From: Aurifilum marmelostoma
Taxonomy: Eukaryota > Ascomycota > Sordariomycetes > Diaporthales > Cryphonectriaceae
Length of the DNA: 64,000 nt
NCBI GenBank assembly: GCA_027559495.1
Contig: JAMXSV010000005.1
Span: forward strand, 434,001 to 498,000
Reading direction: 5' to 3'
This document shows positions 45,529 to 57,552 of this stretch, one piece after another (within the stretch, counting starts at the first letter, position 1; each line of letters opens with the position of its first letter). Made by a program: the position numbers and the translations under genes. Below the pieces are notes generated by a model. That model made no database searches. It saw nothing but the letters and a program-made list of their open reading frames with translations, and was not told where the DNA came from.

Positions 45529-46996
45529 AGGAGGAGGAGGAGGAGGAGGAGGAGGAGCTTCCGCAGAGGATAATGTTGAGGCCGGACGATGCACCGTGGG
45601 CGAGAAGTACTGTATACGGCGTACGGGGAGTTTTTGTCACGTAAGAGTTTATTGATGAGAATAGTTTCAATTCAAGAGGTATGGGATCTTATGTGTATGA
45701 CAAAAAGAAGTGTATGACGTTACAAACCTCTCTGCCTTTTTTCCGGAGTCCTTCTCGTATCCTCATGGTTGGTCCTTGGCTGCAATAGTCAAGACTTTGT
45801 TGCGTTGCTGTGTTGTCCGGACTGACCACAGAACGTACAGCACAGTGCAGCAGTCTGGTAACGCTGAATGGCCTGGCTGGAGAAGCTCCAACATATCAGC
45901 AAAAAGTGGATATAATCAAAGAGAACATCCCATCTCAAGTAGCGGGCATAGATGAGAAGCCCACTGCAGTCGCACATTTCGCAACAGTGCATGGCAGCAT
46001 AACTAAAAGAAACACACCCTATACTCTCGTAGGAAACCAATACTGTCCCATAGTAGATGCCCCCTAGAAACCCAGAGCAGTCGGAATCGGATCCGGTCTC
46101 ACGTGCAGAATGGCGCTGCAAGAAACATCCCATCTCAGGCCTTCGAGAATCTACGGTACGCTCGCCGTCTGACCACTTCTTGTAAAGCTTCCACATCCGA
46201 CGCTCGTGCTCAAACTCTGCTGGAGGGGTGGGAGAGACGATCACAGAGCCTCGTGAGTGTGATGGGAACAGGTGACGGAGAGACCACTGGAAGATGGTGT
46301 GTCGTTATGAGCTGAGACAAGCCAGCGTTTGCTCCATGCGGATGATCCAAAATCACGCCCGCCTCCACTGTGTGAGGATTATTGCCGGGAACTTCTTTCC
46401 GCCAGCGTTACATGGTGTGAATTTTGCGGGCAGCGGGAAGGAGAAAAATAAACCAAGATTGGACCCTTGGAAAAAAAAAAAATAGAGGGAGACAAACTCA
46501 CAGCCCCGAGAGAAAGACCCTTGGCCCCTATCTCTGGCACATGCCCACCACACCCCCCTCCCCCCCTTCCAGACAGGACAGAGAAGGACAGGATTAGTTT
46601 CGTCCTCGACATGAATGGCTGACCACATGGCTGCCCCACACACAGAAGAGGGAGAAGAAAAGGTTATCTTTCCGATCTGGAAACTATCAAGAAGCTATCA
46701 CTGACAAGTCAGCGTCAGCTGTACACAGGCACCCCTGACTTGGTTCGCATGGATGTTTTTTTTTTTTTTCTTTAATCACTATCGAGCCTAATTCTCCTTC
46801 TATTTCTTGTCCTATTTCAGACGTTGATCCCTTCGTATGTTATCATGTGCTCTTGATCCTGCCCGAGCTGCATCTCTTGACTTCTTTTTTTTTTCTTTCT
46901 CCCTTTCTCTATCTTCTACCTAAATGTTGTTCTCTTCTCTGGTCTTCTTTTAGAAAAAAAAAAAAAACTTCTTGCTCGGCATAGGCGTCTCTCACG
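45529..46996. other. Intergenic region
   Basis: Begins with a (GAG)n run at 45531-45554, directly after the DUF3292 stop, and ends in long T- and CT-rich tracts (46758-46769, 46887-46920) leading to the peptidase ATG. No supported gene. Confidence 0.5.
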
Positions 46997-47214
46997 ATGA
47001 ATTCCTCCGAGAAAGCTCCCCTCCTCCGGCCGCTGCTGTCCCGGAGGAGGGATACCCGCACCCCCCGCGGCTCAGAGATATTCCTATCTATCCTGGTGAT
47101 GACAGGCTTGATCTTTTTGGGCTTCACAGTCCATGACTCTGCACGTCCGGGACAGAAACTATACGGCCTGAAATCATTGTTCACTGCACAGCAACAACCA
47201 CCACAGGAACAAGG

Positions 47215-47253
<39 letters not shown>

Positions 47254-49040
47254 GTTCTCATGGGCCAGCATACCGCCCAGCCGCACCCTCCGGTGGCACC
47301 CATGTTTCGACGGCGAGCACGACTGCGCCCGCCTCGACCTGCCCAGGGACTGGCTCGAGCCCGGCGACGACGAGCACCGCGTCGTGCTCGCCATGGCCCG
47401 GCTCAGGGCCACCAACACCAGCGACTACAGAGGCCCCGTCTTCTTCAACCCGGGCGGGCCCGGCGGGTCGGGCATATGGGCGCTGCGGGACCACGGCAGG
47501 CAGCTGCAGGCCATCGTCGGCACCAACCACGACATCATCAGCTTCGACCCGCGCGGCGTGGGCGCCTCGGTGCCCCGGATCGAGTGCTGGGACACGGTCG
47601 AGAAGCGCCACGACTGGGCCCTGCAGGAGACGCCCGTCATCGACTCGCACGCCGGCGTGCTCTACGACGTGTGGGCCCGGGCCTCGGCCTATTCCATGGC
47701 CTGCGAGCGCCAGCTGCTGCTGCACGGGGACGGCGGCGGCCTGCTGGAGCACATCGGCACGGCGTCGCACGCCCGCGACCTGCTGGAGATGATGCACCAG
47801 GCCGGCCAGGACAGGCTCAAGTACTGGGGGTTCAGCTACGGGACCATCCTGGGCGGCGTGTTTGCCGCCCTGTATCCCGACAAGGTGGACCGGCTCGTCA
47901 GCGACGGCAACGTCGACTATGAGGAGTGGTTCAACAGCAGGCACGTCAATGCCGTCCGGGACGCGGACGCAGTCATGCAGGCCTTTTACGACCTGTGCTA
48001 CCAGGCCGGGCCCGACAGGTGTGCTTTTTATGCTGCACCCTCATCGTCGTCCTCATCATCGCCGTGCCAGATCAGGCAGCGTCACGAGGCCATCCTCGAC
48101 CGCCTCCGCGTCCAGCCCATCATCTACCTGGCCCCGGAGCAGAGTCTCGCCGGCTCCGCCCTGCCCGAGGTGGTGACCTACTCCAAGATCCGCCAGCTGG
48201 CCGCCACCTCGCTCTACCGCCCCAACTACTACTTCCCCCACCTCGCCGAGGTCCTGGCCGGCCTGGAGCGCGGCGACGGCGAGCCCTACTTCTCCTTCGT
48301 CACGCGCCGCGGCCTGCCCCTGTCCGACGTCTGCTCCGCCGAGTACGTCCCGCCCGAGGTGCCCCTCACCAGCAGCGACGAGGGCAGCGGCGACGCCTTC
48401 CCCGCCATCCTCTGCGCGGACGGCGAGCCCCTGGGCGACGACCCGCGCGCCTTTGAGCACCGCGTGCGCGAGATGGAGGGCCTCAGCGCGGCCTCGGGCG
48501 CCATCGTCATCAAGGACAGGGTCGCCTGTGCGGGGCGAAAGGTGCGGCCCAGGTGGCGCTTCGGCGGGCCCTTTGGGGGCAGGACGGGCTCGCCTGTGCT
48601 GTTTATCGCCAACATGGCGGACAACATCACCCCGCTTGTCAGCGCGAGGAACAACTCGGCTGGTTTTGAGGACTCGGTGGTCTTGGTTCAGAACTCGTAT
48701 GGTGTAAGTCGTTGCATCTTTCTTACTGTGGAGGTAGAAAAAAGAAGAAGAAGAAAAGGAAAAGACGAGAAAGAAAGACTGCTGACAATGATCCCCACCG
48801 TGATAATTCACCTAGCATACGAGTCTGGCTGCTCCGTCTGTATGTACAGCCAAGGCTGTGCGCCAGTACTTCCAGGACGGCATCCTCCCCGAGGACGGTG
48901 CTACCTGTGATCCAGAGATCCTCCCGTTTGATCTTCCTGGCCATGCGGCGGACATGTCGGCTGGGAGGAGTGAAGAGGACCGCGAGCTGGCTGCAGCGTC
49001 GTGGGAGCTGTCGCTCAAGGCAGGTTGGGGGCTTCGATAG
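46997..49040 (+). CDS. Membrane-anchored S33/TAP-type serine peptidase (alpha/beta hydrolase)
   Basis: Probable aminopeptidase or tripeptidyl-type peptidase of 643 residues. Exons 46997-48703 and 48816-49040, with a 112-bp intron. A basic cytoplasmic tail is followed by one membrane segment (about 31-48, ILVMTGLIFLGFTV), so the enzyme should face the secretory lumen or outside. The catalytic part starts with LRWHPCFDGEHDCARLDLP and has the oxyanion motif NPGGPGGSG, the nucleophile Ser280 in GFSYGT, Asp542 in NMADNITP and His570 in SYGHTSLAAP. The second exon supplies the His and the TAP-like C-terminal domain. A run of 12 Ala between the anchor and the catalytic domain is encoded by (GCT)12. 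The cap region contains several Cys that could form disulfides. The substrate is unknown. Confidence 0.88.
47216..47251. repeat. (GCT)12 tract (polyAla in the peptidase)
   Basis: Twelve perfect GCT triplets read in frame as alanine, in the linker between the membrane anchor and the catalytic domain. Confidence 0.92.
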
Positions 49041-50263
49041 GGGGCTTCAGAACTTGCTGAGGGCAAGTATTTTGAGGTAGTGTCGAAGCAGTGTAAGGGT
49101 TGTTGAGTATTTGATACGATACGATGATGATGATGATGATGATGTCCTTTGATTATAGGTTTGTGTGTTCGTGTGTGTATTGTTGTTTCCGATTATCTGC
49201 AGCGCCACCGTATGATTAGGTCTCTGAGTGCATATCAAACTTTAGAAAAGGAAAAAAAAAAAAAAAGGGGGGGGGGTGGATGGAATGATAGCCACCTTGT
49301 GTCGATAGTGGGAGTGCTTCCGTTCCAAGATCGTGGTGGGATCGTGGTCTATAGCTTCTTTTCATTCACTATCACTGACAATGGACCTCGAATCCCAGAA
49401 TGAGCTCATATTTACAGCATAAATATGGCATCATACAGCCACACAACACAATTATGCTCCGGCCCGAGATGTCATCACCGGATTGCGTCTTGTTTCCCAA
49501 ACTTAAATCTCTGCTATCAATACTCAGTATGTAATCAGAACTATTTACGACATGGCTGGACACGTATCTGGGTTGCAGCAGAAAATATCACTATCCACCA
49601 CGGTCCGGGAGGCTGGCTGGCTGGCTGGCTGAGGGTGGCCGGCCCTGGCACGTTACACCAGCGCCCGCCCGCAATGGCGACATCTTCCCCCACGATGAGC
49701 AACGGGCGGTCCAGGGCCACATTTCGATATCAGCACCAGTCATGGGGGGGATGGGTTCCGGATTCGATAATGGGGTTTCACGAGGAGGAGAACATGCAGG
49801 ACCTGTCAGTTTCCCTTTTACTAAATAATGAGTAGACTGGGAAAGGCCGGGTTTTGTCCGCTCGGAGAGCTCTGGGGCTGGCTCGCCTCCCAAGACTAGG
49901 CCCTCGGACAGGATATGTACGTACACGCCTTGGCTATACTTATCTGGTAGATATACATTGAGCTAGGCCAGGTCCTGGAGCTGCTTGCCATCTGATCCCT
50001 CACGCTCGTCATTGGGCTGTGGAGTCGTTACGAGCCATGGTCGAGAACCAATATTTATAATTAAATCGGCCGAGCTTGTCAATGCAGAGGGCCATCACTG
50101 CTTTTTCTCGTTCCTTCACGCTGCTTTTGGGTCCAGATGATATACATGATTGGGCTCCCCTGAGATACTCTTCCTCTCTGCAGATCTGCATCCTCCGTCT
50201 AATAGCTCTAACCCTTTTTGCCTCGTCCGCCTACGATTAATTATTGCTTCAAGGCACGTCAAT
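49041..50263. other. Intergenic region upstream of the amino-acid permease gene
   Basis: Starts with a (GAT)n run near 49122-49142 and holds mixed A and G runs at about 49252-49276. GATA-type motifs such as TTATCT near 49939 fit nitrogen-regulated permease promoters, but that is motif matching only. No gene is supported. Confidence 0.45.
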
Positions 50264-52902
50264 ATGGCATTCTGGCGACGGCCGTTTAGCCAGCGGGAGC
50301 AGGCATCAGATACCGCCGTCGAGGACCAGGCAGAGGTCACAGATGGCTCCTTGCACTACGTGGTCGAGAAGGCAGGAAATGATTCCGGCCCGACCTATCA
50401 GGAGGCCACGGGGGCTCCTGTCGAGGTCGACTCGCCGCTGGGATACGATGTGGGCTCTGTTACCATCATTTTCCTGAATATCAGCATGATGATAGGAACA
50501 GGAGTGTACTCGACTCGTAAGTCATTTTCGATGTTTATTGTCCCTTGCACAAAATCATTAACATGGACCGCGCTGACCCGATAACCACCACCACCACCAG
50601 CCTCGACGATTCTAAAGGACACGGGCAGCGTTGGTCTGAGCATGATCTACTGGTTCCTAGGCATGGTCATCTCGGGTGCCTCGTTCGCCGTGTACCTCGA
50701 GTTCGCTTCCTATTTCTCGAATCGCAGCGGTTCGGAAGTGGTGTACCTGGAGCAGGCGTTCCCCCGACCGAGATGGCTGTTCCCCACGGCCTTTGCCTTT
50801 CAGACAGTGATACTCTCGTTCAGCAGTGGCAATGCCATTGGTAAGAGGTGTTATGGGTCCTAGAATCCCGAAAAAAACATGTCTGACGCAGGCCACAGTA
50901 CTCGCCGAATACCTGTTTGCAACCAGTGGCCACGATTACACCGGATGGCAGCTGAAAGGGGTTGCCGTCGCAGGATATACAGTCGCCTTTCTCCGTATGT
51001 TGAAGGATCCCTGATCATGATATCTCTCTCTCTCTCTCTCGTGTCGAAAAGTTATCTGACCTGTCGCAGTCGTTGCTCTCCACACCAAGTTCTCCTATTA
51101 CTTTTCAAATGGCGTTGGAATCATCAAGGTCTTGAGTAAGTAGTCCTGCCGCCTTTCACAAATTCCAAGACTCAAGCCAACTCGGACTCCATCTCATATA
51201 TACTAACTCTATAAACAGCCCTTGTATTCATCAGCATCACTGGCCTCGTCGTCCTAGGAGGCCACACGAGAGTCGAGGACCCGCTCGTCAACTTCCGCGA
51301 CTCGTTCAACCAGAATCCCGCCACCGCATACGGATTGACAAACGCCCTGTACAAGATTACCTTCTCATACGCCGGATACACCAACGCCTTCAATGTTGTC
51401 AATGAAGTCAAGGTGAATACAATCCTGCCCAGGGCAGCGGCCGAAGGCGATTATTCTGTTGTTAGGTTTGTACTAACCCTCCAAGTAGAACCCAGTCAAG
51501 CAGATCCGGAAAAATGGTTTCATCTCGATCGTTATAGTATCAACTCTATATATCCTGGCGAATATCGCCTACTTTGCAGCAGGTTAGCAGCCCATCATCA
51601 CACCAATGATCGCGGAGGAGCCAGTCCTTCAGGCCCTGGCTAACATCACTCATCATCTTTTCCCCCTTTCCACAGTCCCCCGTGAGGATCTCGCCGAAGC
51701 AGAACAGATTGCAGCAAGTCTCTTCTTCACCAACGTGTTCGGGTCGAGCGGCGCCGTGAGGGGGGCTCAACTTTCTGATCGCCCTGAGCTCCTTTGGCAA
51801 CCTTCTCGCCGTGCTGCTTGGCCAGTCGCGGGTGATTAGGGAGTGTGGACGGTACGTACAACTTTCACCAACCTTGATGGTCATTATTGGACCGGAGAAA
51901 GGACGTCAAGCATGCATGCATTGAAGCCAGCAATTTACTGACGAGCATAACCTCGTGAACAGTCAGGGTGTCCTGCCTTGGCCTCGGTTCTGGGCCTCGA
52001 CCAAACCCTTCGGCACACCCCTCGGGCCCTACTTTGTCAAGTGGTTGCTCACGCTCATCCTGATCCTCGCCCCGCCGGCGGGAGATGCATTCAGCTTCAG
52101 TATGTAATCACTCAAAGCACCAAACAGGAGCTGGACATCATGATACCCTTCCCGAGTGCTTCTCTATCTCTTCGTTCTGACTCCTCTACCTCTTCCAGTC
52201 AGCGATCTCCAGGTCTACCCAGCCGCCTTCTTCAGCCTCCTCCTAGCCATAGGTCTCTACCTGGTCCGATGGCGCCGCGGCCGACTGGGCCTCCCCCGGC
52301 CCATGTTCCGCGCCTGGGACGTCGCCATCATCCTCACCATCCTCGTCGCCATCTTCCAGCTGGTCATGCCCTGGTACCCGCCTACCGGAGGTCCCTATGC
52401 CGGCGACGTCTCGTTTTGGTATGCTACGTATGTCGTTACTGGCATTGCACTGTGAGTTCCCCATCTTCCCCCTGCTTTTGTTTGCAGTTCCCACGTTGGA
52501 CGAGTGTGATCGTGCGACTGACATGACTTTACAAATAGCATTATCGCTTGTGGCGTGTACTACTGGGCTGTAAGTAGACCTTTTGTAGACAAGGCGATCC
52601 TGAAATACACCCTCGATAAACCCCCCCCCCCCACCCGCCTCTGCTCCCAAAAAGATACTTCTACTGACCATGCATCAACACAACAGTGGATCTGGGCAGT
52701 CCCAAGAGCACGCGGCTACCGCATCCGCCAAGAAGTCCTCGACCTGGACAACGGCGCGACCAGCCACGTGCTCGCCAAGGTACCCGTGAGGGAGCTCGCC
52801 CAGTGGGACGAGACGCACGATGCCGCGGGCAGGCGGCTCGACAGCTCCCGGTCGACCGAGAGCGTCAACGTCAGCGGGTCTGGGGAGAAGGGCTCGGTCT
52901 GA
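50264..52902 (+). CDS. MUP1-like amino-acid permease (APC family), one frameshift
   Basis: Plasma-membrane amino-acid/proton symporter, nearest to the high-affinity methionine permease group. Eleven exons: 50264-50516, 50601-50840, 50899-50994, 51070-51135, 51219-51412, 51489-51582, 51676-51851, 51963-52099, 52199-52451, 52539-52569 and 52687-52902; introns are 58-117 bp. The protein would have 584 residues. Family blocks are GYDVGSVTIIFLNISMMIGTGVYST (helix 1, with the GTG substrate motif), YWFLGMVISGASFAVYLE, SFSSGNAIVLAEYLF, TKFSYYFSNGVGIIKVL and YAGYTNAFNVVNEVKNPVK, with about 12 helices in all. Within exon 7 the frame changes after FGSSGAVRG at a six-base G run (51760-51765); with five G the protein continues LNFLIALSSFGNLLAVLLGQ. 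Exon phases agree only if that one base is dropped. The C-terminal tail is hydrophilic. Confidence 0.85.
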
Positions 52903-53855
52903 AAACATGTCGGGTAGAGAGGGGTGAGGCGAATGTGGTTAATTGCGTAGCAGTTGCAGCGTGGTGGATGAGGGTAACGAATTTCTTCTGTATAGGGCGG
53001 CGGATTGTCACCTGGATGGGGTTTCCATCTAGAGACCTGGTTTTATGTTGTTATATTCCACATGGGGAAGAACAAGACTCAACTCATTGTGTTTGTGGCG
53101 CAGGTACCCAGCAGAAATACTTGTAGTATACAGGGTCGGCTTTTTGATATTCACCAGGAACTCAACATCAGTACCCTATCTCGTGCTCCTGCACACAGTT
53201 ACTGTGATACTTGCCTCGCCTTTCGATGGTTGTGCTCGTGGCTGCGCAAGAGCACACACACGGACTGTGCAGCTGCATATTGAGGACATCGGCTCCTGAC
53301 CACGAACTGTGTCCCTCGCGGTGGCAGGGCGAGACTGGCGTGCAGAGTTCAGGTCTACCGGCACCCCCCGAGACTGAAACCCACAGCCTTTCGCTGACAA
53401 ACCTAAGCTGACTTCCCCTTCTTGCACCCGTCCCCACCGCCCAAGCCGACTCGCTCATGCCTTTCGGCTACAGCTACAACGTCAAGCATTTACAATCTCG
53501 CGGCTCTATGGTGCGGCGGGATGGGCCGGGCGCTTGAGTCTAGTGAACCACCCTCCCCGACAATCGGAAGGGAAAGAGGGCGTCATGGACGAGCAAATGT
53601 ACTCGCGGCCCCTGGCGGCGGAACATCACGCAGATGACCAAGACCTGGTATGAACAAATACAACGCTGCTATTACGAAGCGTCGATATTTTTGTCACTGC
53701 CATGGGTCTTTATGCGTGGTTCAGCTGCGCGAGGGGTCCTGGAGGAGAGACAGCTATGATAACTTTATCGGGGTTTTCCTTTTACTTAAGACCCCAGTGT
53801 ATGAGAACTGATCATCATGATAAGATATTTACAACTTCACACCCTCGAGCATCAA
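52903..53855. other. Convergent intergenic region
   Basis: Between the 3' ends of the two permease genes. Short open frames only, with no recognisable coding sequence. Confidence 0.5.
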
Positions 53856-55698
53856 TCAGTATTTATAGTCCACCGTCGTGGGCACGTTGTCGGATGCCGC
53901 CTCTCCGTAGACCACATCGTCACGCTCTACAATGACCGTGCCGTCGGGGGCGACAAACTCGTCGCTGACGGCGTACTCCCAGTTGTAGCCCATCTCCTTG
54001 ACGAGCTTCTGGTTCTGCGTAGGCCAGACCTTGCACAGGACAACGTACACGACAAAGGTGACGGTGAAGGAGAGGATCCAGCCTATGCTGCTCAGCTGGG
54101 TGGCGGAGGTGGAGACGTTGGCACCCAGGGTGCCACAGAATCCCGGGAAGGGCAGGGCGACACCGCAGATGTAGGCGATGTAGGCCTGGACGTTCCAGCC
54201 CTTGTTGTAGTAGTAGTGCTTGTTGGCGCGGGTCGGATCGTACAGCCACGAGACAAAGACGTTGCCCTTGGTCAGGATCCAGTAGTCGGCGACCATGACG
54301 GCGACGACGCTGGCCATGAAGAGGCCGTAGCCGGACAGGAAGGTCTCGAAGACGGTGGCAGAGGCGAGGATCTTCCAGGGGCAGATGGCGAAAGCCAGGA
54401 ACTCGACAATGAACTGGCCGCGCGGGATGGTGAAGTACTTGGGGAAGAGCAGGGTCAGGTCGGAGCCGAAGGGGATCATGTTGGCAGCGATGTTGGTGCC
54501 GAGGATCGAGAACATCCAGCAGAAGGCGCACAGGAAAACGAGGGTTCTCGAGCCACCGGTCCAGTAACGATCCAGGATGGCGCCCAGCAGGTCCCATGGG
54601 TTCCAGAGGTCGGTGCCCCAGGTGTTGTTGAGGGCAGCAGTCGCAAGAATGCCGAGGGATGCGGAGAGGGTGACGGCGATTGGGTTTGTGATCAGCTGCG
54701 ACCACATGGCGCCGGTCTTCGTCTTGCTCCAACGGGCGATGTCGGGCTGGTTAGTGATGAGGGTGGCCTGGAGGGAGAATTAGTGGTTAGTAGGCCTGAC
54801 TTTGAACCACAGGGCGGGTAGATGGGCTGCGGTCAGGCTATAATCTACTACTTACGGTGTTACCCATGCCGGCGTTGATAGCATTGAGAATGTACCAAGC
54901 CTTGTTCCCGGAAACGGTGCCGCTGTAGACGCTTCCCACACCTCCCTTGGTGTCTGCCAGGCAGAAGATGAACAGGCCGAGGATAGAAGGGATCATGAGG
55001 GCAGTCTTGAGCCAGAAAAACCACCTCAGCTGGTAGGGGCGCAGTGCACAGAAGGGGAAGTGCACACACCAGAACAGGAAGAAGGAGAGCATTCCTGCGG
55101 TGGTGATGCCCATGGAGGCCGGGATCTTGTTGGGAATGTCGTCGTAGAGGTGGCCAAAGACGCAGCGCAGCATGACGGACACGAAGCTGGAGCCAGAGTA
55201 CAGCTGGACGCCGTACCAGATGATGGCCAGACAGGCGCGTGCGGCCACGACGTAGAAGGATCCCCACATGCCGAAGACGCTCCGGGCGACGACGGGGTAG
55301 CCGATGTGGTAGGCGGAGGCGCAGCGGCTGTTGAAGAACATGGCGACCGAGGAGATGAGCTGGGAGACAAAGATGACGATGATGGCCTCCCACCAGTTCA
55401 GCCCGAGGCCGACCATGGTAGAGCCCAGGGTCCAGTTGCCGAACGAGAGGGCCCAGTAGAAGGAGACGTAGTTCTCCCACCTCCAGGTGCGCTTGGCCGG
55501 GGGCGTGGGGTCGAGATCCTCGTTGGACCACCGCGAGTCCGAGTTGGAGTGCACCTGTCGTCCATGGGCGTCGAGAGTCGACAACGGCGCCTCGATCCAG
55601 GCCTTGAAAGCAGCACCGCTGGTGAAGGCATGTCGTGCCGAGGCGGCCTTGGTGCGCACAAAAGTGCGAGCCCTGGTGGGCGCCTCCGAGATCCCCAT
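53856..55698 (-). CDS. NCS1-family nucleobase/nucleoside/thiamine-type permease
   Basis: Cation symporter of the nucleobase-cation-symport-1 family (Fur type), 584 residues. Exons 55698-54856 and 54767-53856, with an 88-bp intron (GTAAGT..CCAG). The hydrophilic N terminus ends in SRWSNEDLDPTPPAKRTWRW, the usual lead into helix 1. FYWALSFGNWTLGSTMVGLGLNWWEA, HIGYPVVARSVFGMWG and AIIWYGVQLYSGS are the conserved helix 1-3 region, and NQPDIARWSKT after the splice is the hallmark loop of fungal NCS1 carriers. About 12 helices follow. Family members carry uracil, allantoin, uridine, thiamine or nicotinamide riboside; the sequence does not settle which. The ATG at 55698 is chosen, as the frame continues upstream only from a GTG. 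It converges with the amino-acid permease. Confidence 0.88.
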
Positions 55699-56866
55699 CT
55701 CTCTTGCGTTCAACTGGTCTGCCCTGGGGTGCCCGACGAGGGTTTGGGCAGGCTGTCGTCCCGTGGTCCGCACAAGAGCTCAGGGGGAGCCAACGACAGA
55801 CAGGTCAGGCTGGAAAGGAGGGTTCGACGACAGGCTGTCAACCCTTTTTTTTTTTTTTTTTTCCTTCCTCTTTTTTTTGTGGTCGCGTAGTCGCGGTCGA
55901 GGGCGGCCGATGGGGCTCTTATACGAAAAAATAGTCAGGGCCCTCTTCTTCAGGGATCTACACTGTTTGGAGAAAGCCCTATCTCAAAGGGCAGCACCGA
56001 TCTCCGCCACCGTTGCGGAGAAATCTCTTATCGAACCCTGTCGATGGCGGGCCTGGCAAAAGGCTTTGCAGTGGCGGCCATTCGCGGTGAAGTGCCGCCG
56101 AGGCCCCGCCAAAAGATCCCACAGCAGCTGATAAGCTAAGGGTAATGGCCCGTTTCCGTGCCGCCTTTGCACCAGATAGGCATGGCACAGGTGGCATGGC
56201 TCGCATGGGAATCATGCCTGCAAGAGATAGCACGCAGGTGACACCGTGGGCAGGTGGCCTGGACCCTCTGCTGATGGGGGAGGAGCCCAAGAGAGGAGAC
56301 ACGCGCTGGTGGGGACCGTCCCAAGGATCTGGATCAGCCTTTTTCTAGGGCGAGAGAAAAAGAAGGTTCGTCCTCACGGTCCTTGGTTGCCAGTCGTGGA
56401 AGGTCGAACCAGAATCCTAGCCAGGTGTTGCCAAGTGAGAAGAAAAGGAGGGGGGGGGGGGGGCGGGGAGGAGAGCAGGAGGAGGGACAAGAAGGAGGAT
56501 CAATTGGCGGAGAGGACGATGTCACCTCGGCTTAAAGGCCCTTGAGAAGGATGACAGGACCGTCACCAAGCGTCGGTTCGAGTTGGTCTGGTGGTCAGCA
56601 TTGCCGTGTAGTGAGTAATGTCTGAAAAAGTTGATGGCATTGTTGCATGAGAAAGGAGAGGGAAGGGGAAGAGAACAGCTTGACGTGACATGACATGTGC
56701 TTGTTTGTCGTCTTACTTCTTGCCGGATCTGAAGTAGAATCGTTCGTTCGTTCCTGCCAAGCACTGTCAAAATTTTCGACTCGAAATAGAGACGAGCTAG
56801 TTCTAGGTCAGTTTTTACATACTATATATTTTGCTGAATTCCATCCCTTATCAGTAATTCTTCATT
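55699..56866. other. Intergenic region before the tRNA gene
   Basis: Upstream of the NCS1 permease. Contains an 18-base T run at 55845-55862 and a G run of about 14 around 56450-56463. No protein gene is supported. Confidence 0.5.
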
Positions 56867-56966
56867 GGGCGCATGGTCTAGGGGTATGATATTCGCTTCG
56901 CAATCGCAAAAACACTGCTTTGCTCTGCCTTGTGAATGGTCGTGGGTTCAATTCCCACTGTGTCCA
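56867..56966 (+). tRNA. tRNA-Ala(CGC) with a 28-nt intron
   Basis: The 72-nt mature tRNA is split by an intron at 56903-56930, directly after position 37 as expected for nuclear tRNA introns. The acceptor stem pairs 56867-56873 with 56959-56965 over seven pairs, including two G-U pairs. One of them is G3-U70, the alanine identity pair, and the discriminator base is A. The D arm reads GTCT..TGAT. The anticodon stem pairs TTCGC (56892-56896) with GTGAA (56932-56936), and the loop carries CGC at 56899-56901. The T arm is a perfect GTGGG/CCCAC around TTCAATT. A T run that can end Pol III transcription begins three bases after the gene. CGC would read the GCG alanine codon. Confidence 0.9.
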
Positions 56967-57552
56967 ACTTTTGTTTTTTTTTTTCTTTCTTTTTCTTTTG
57001 TTTGTTACCAGTTGCTCTTTTGCCCTTTCAAGAATATGTTTGCATTTCTTTGCATTTTGAGGTGCTGGTTATGCCGAACCGGGGGTCCTATTTCTTTTTA
57101 TTCATTTCAAGTGTTGGATCTATGCTAAGCTGCAATCACGGACAGGCAGCGTGTGACAACCTTACTGTTCAACTTCGAAAACGGTTAAGAAAAGGACTAT
57201 AATTATAGAGATATAAAAGGTGGAAAAAACGAAAGGGAAAAAGCATTCATCAACTAAATTTGGCATGTGACGGCGTTCTATGTAATGATGAGCAGGCCCG
57301 TGAACATGTGGATTTTATATAATCGTCAAAATACATTAATCACTTTATGCATCACAACTTCATCGTATATGTCTCTCAAGTGTGGTCTGTATCAAAATGT
57401 TCTATCATTGTCCAATAATTATACCTAGCTCTGGTTGCCGCCTGTCAGTCGACTTCCCCAATAGCCTCTTCGCTACACATATACACATCATGAAAAAAAC
57501 AAATCATGACGGGCCGGTTCCCTACGGCCTCTTATTGGGAGCACACACACGA
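56967..57552. other. AT-rich spacer after the tRNA
   Basis: Apart from the Pol III T run, nothing is seen. AT-rich, and probably includes the 3' flank of the secreted hydrolase gene. Confidence 0.5.
56969..56984 (+). terminator. RNA polymerase III terminator
   Basis: Four T, one G, then eleven T, immediately downstream of the tRNA-Ala gene. Confidence 0.85.

Noticed and set aside
51740..51790. Tiny introns instead of indels at the three frameshift sites
   Set aside because: No GT..AG pair of spliceable length spans any of the three sites, and removing one base alone restores each protein.
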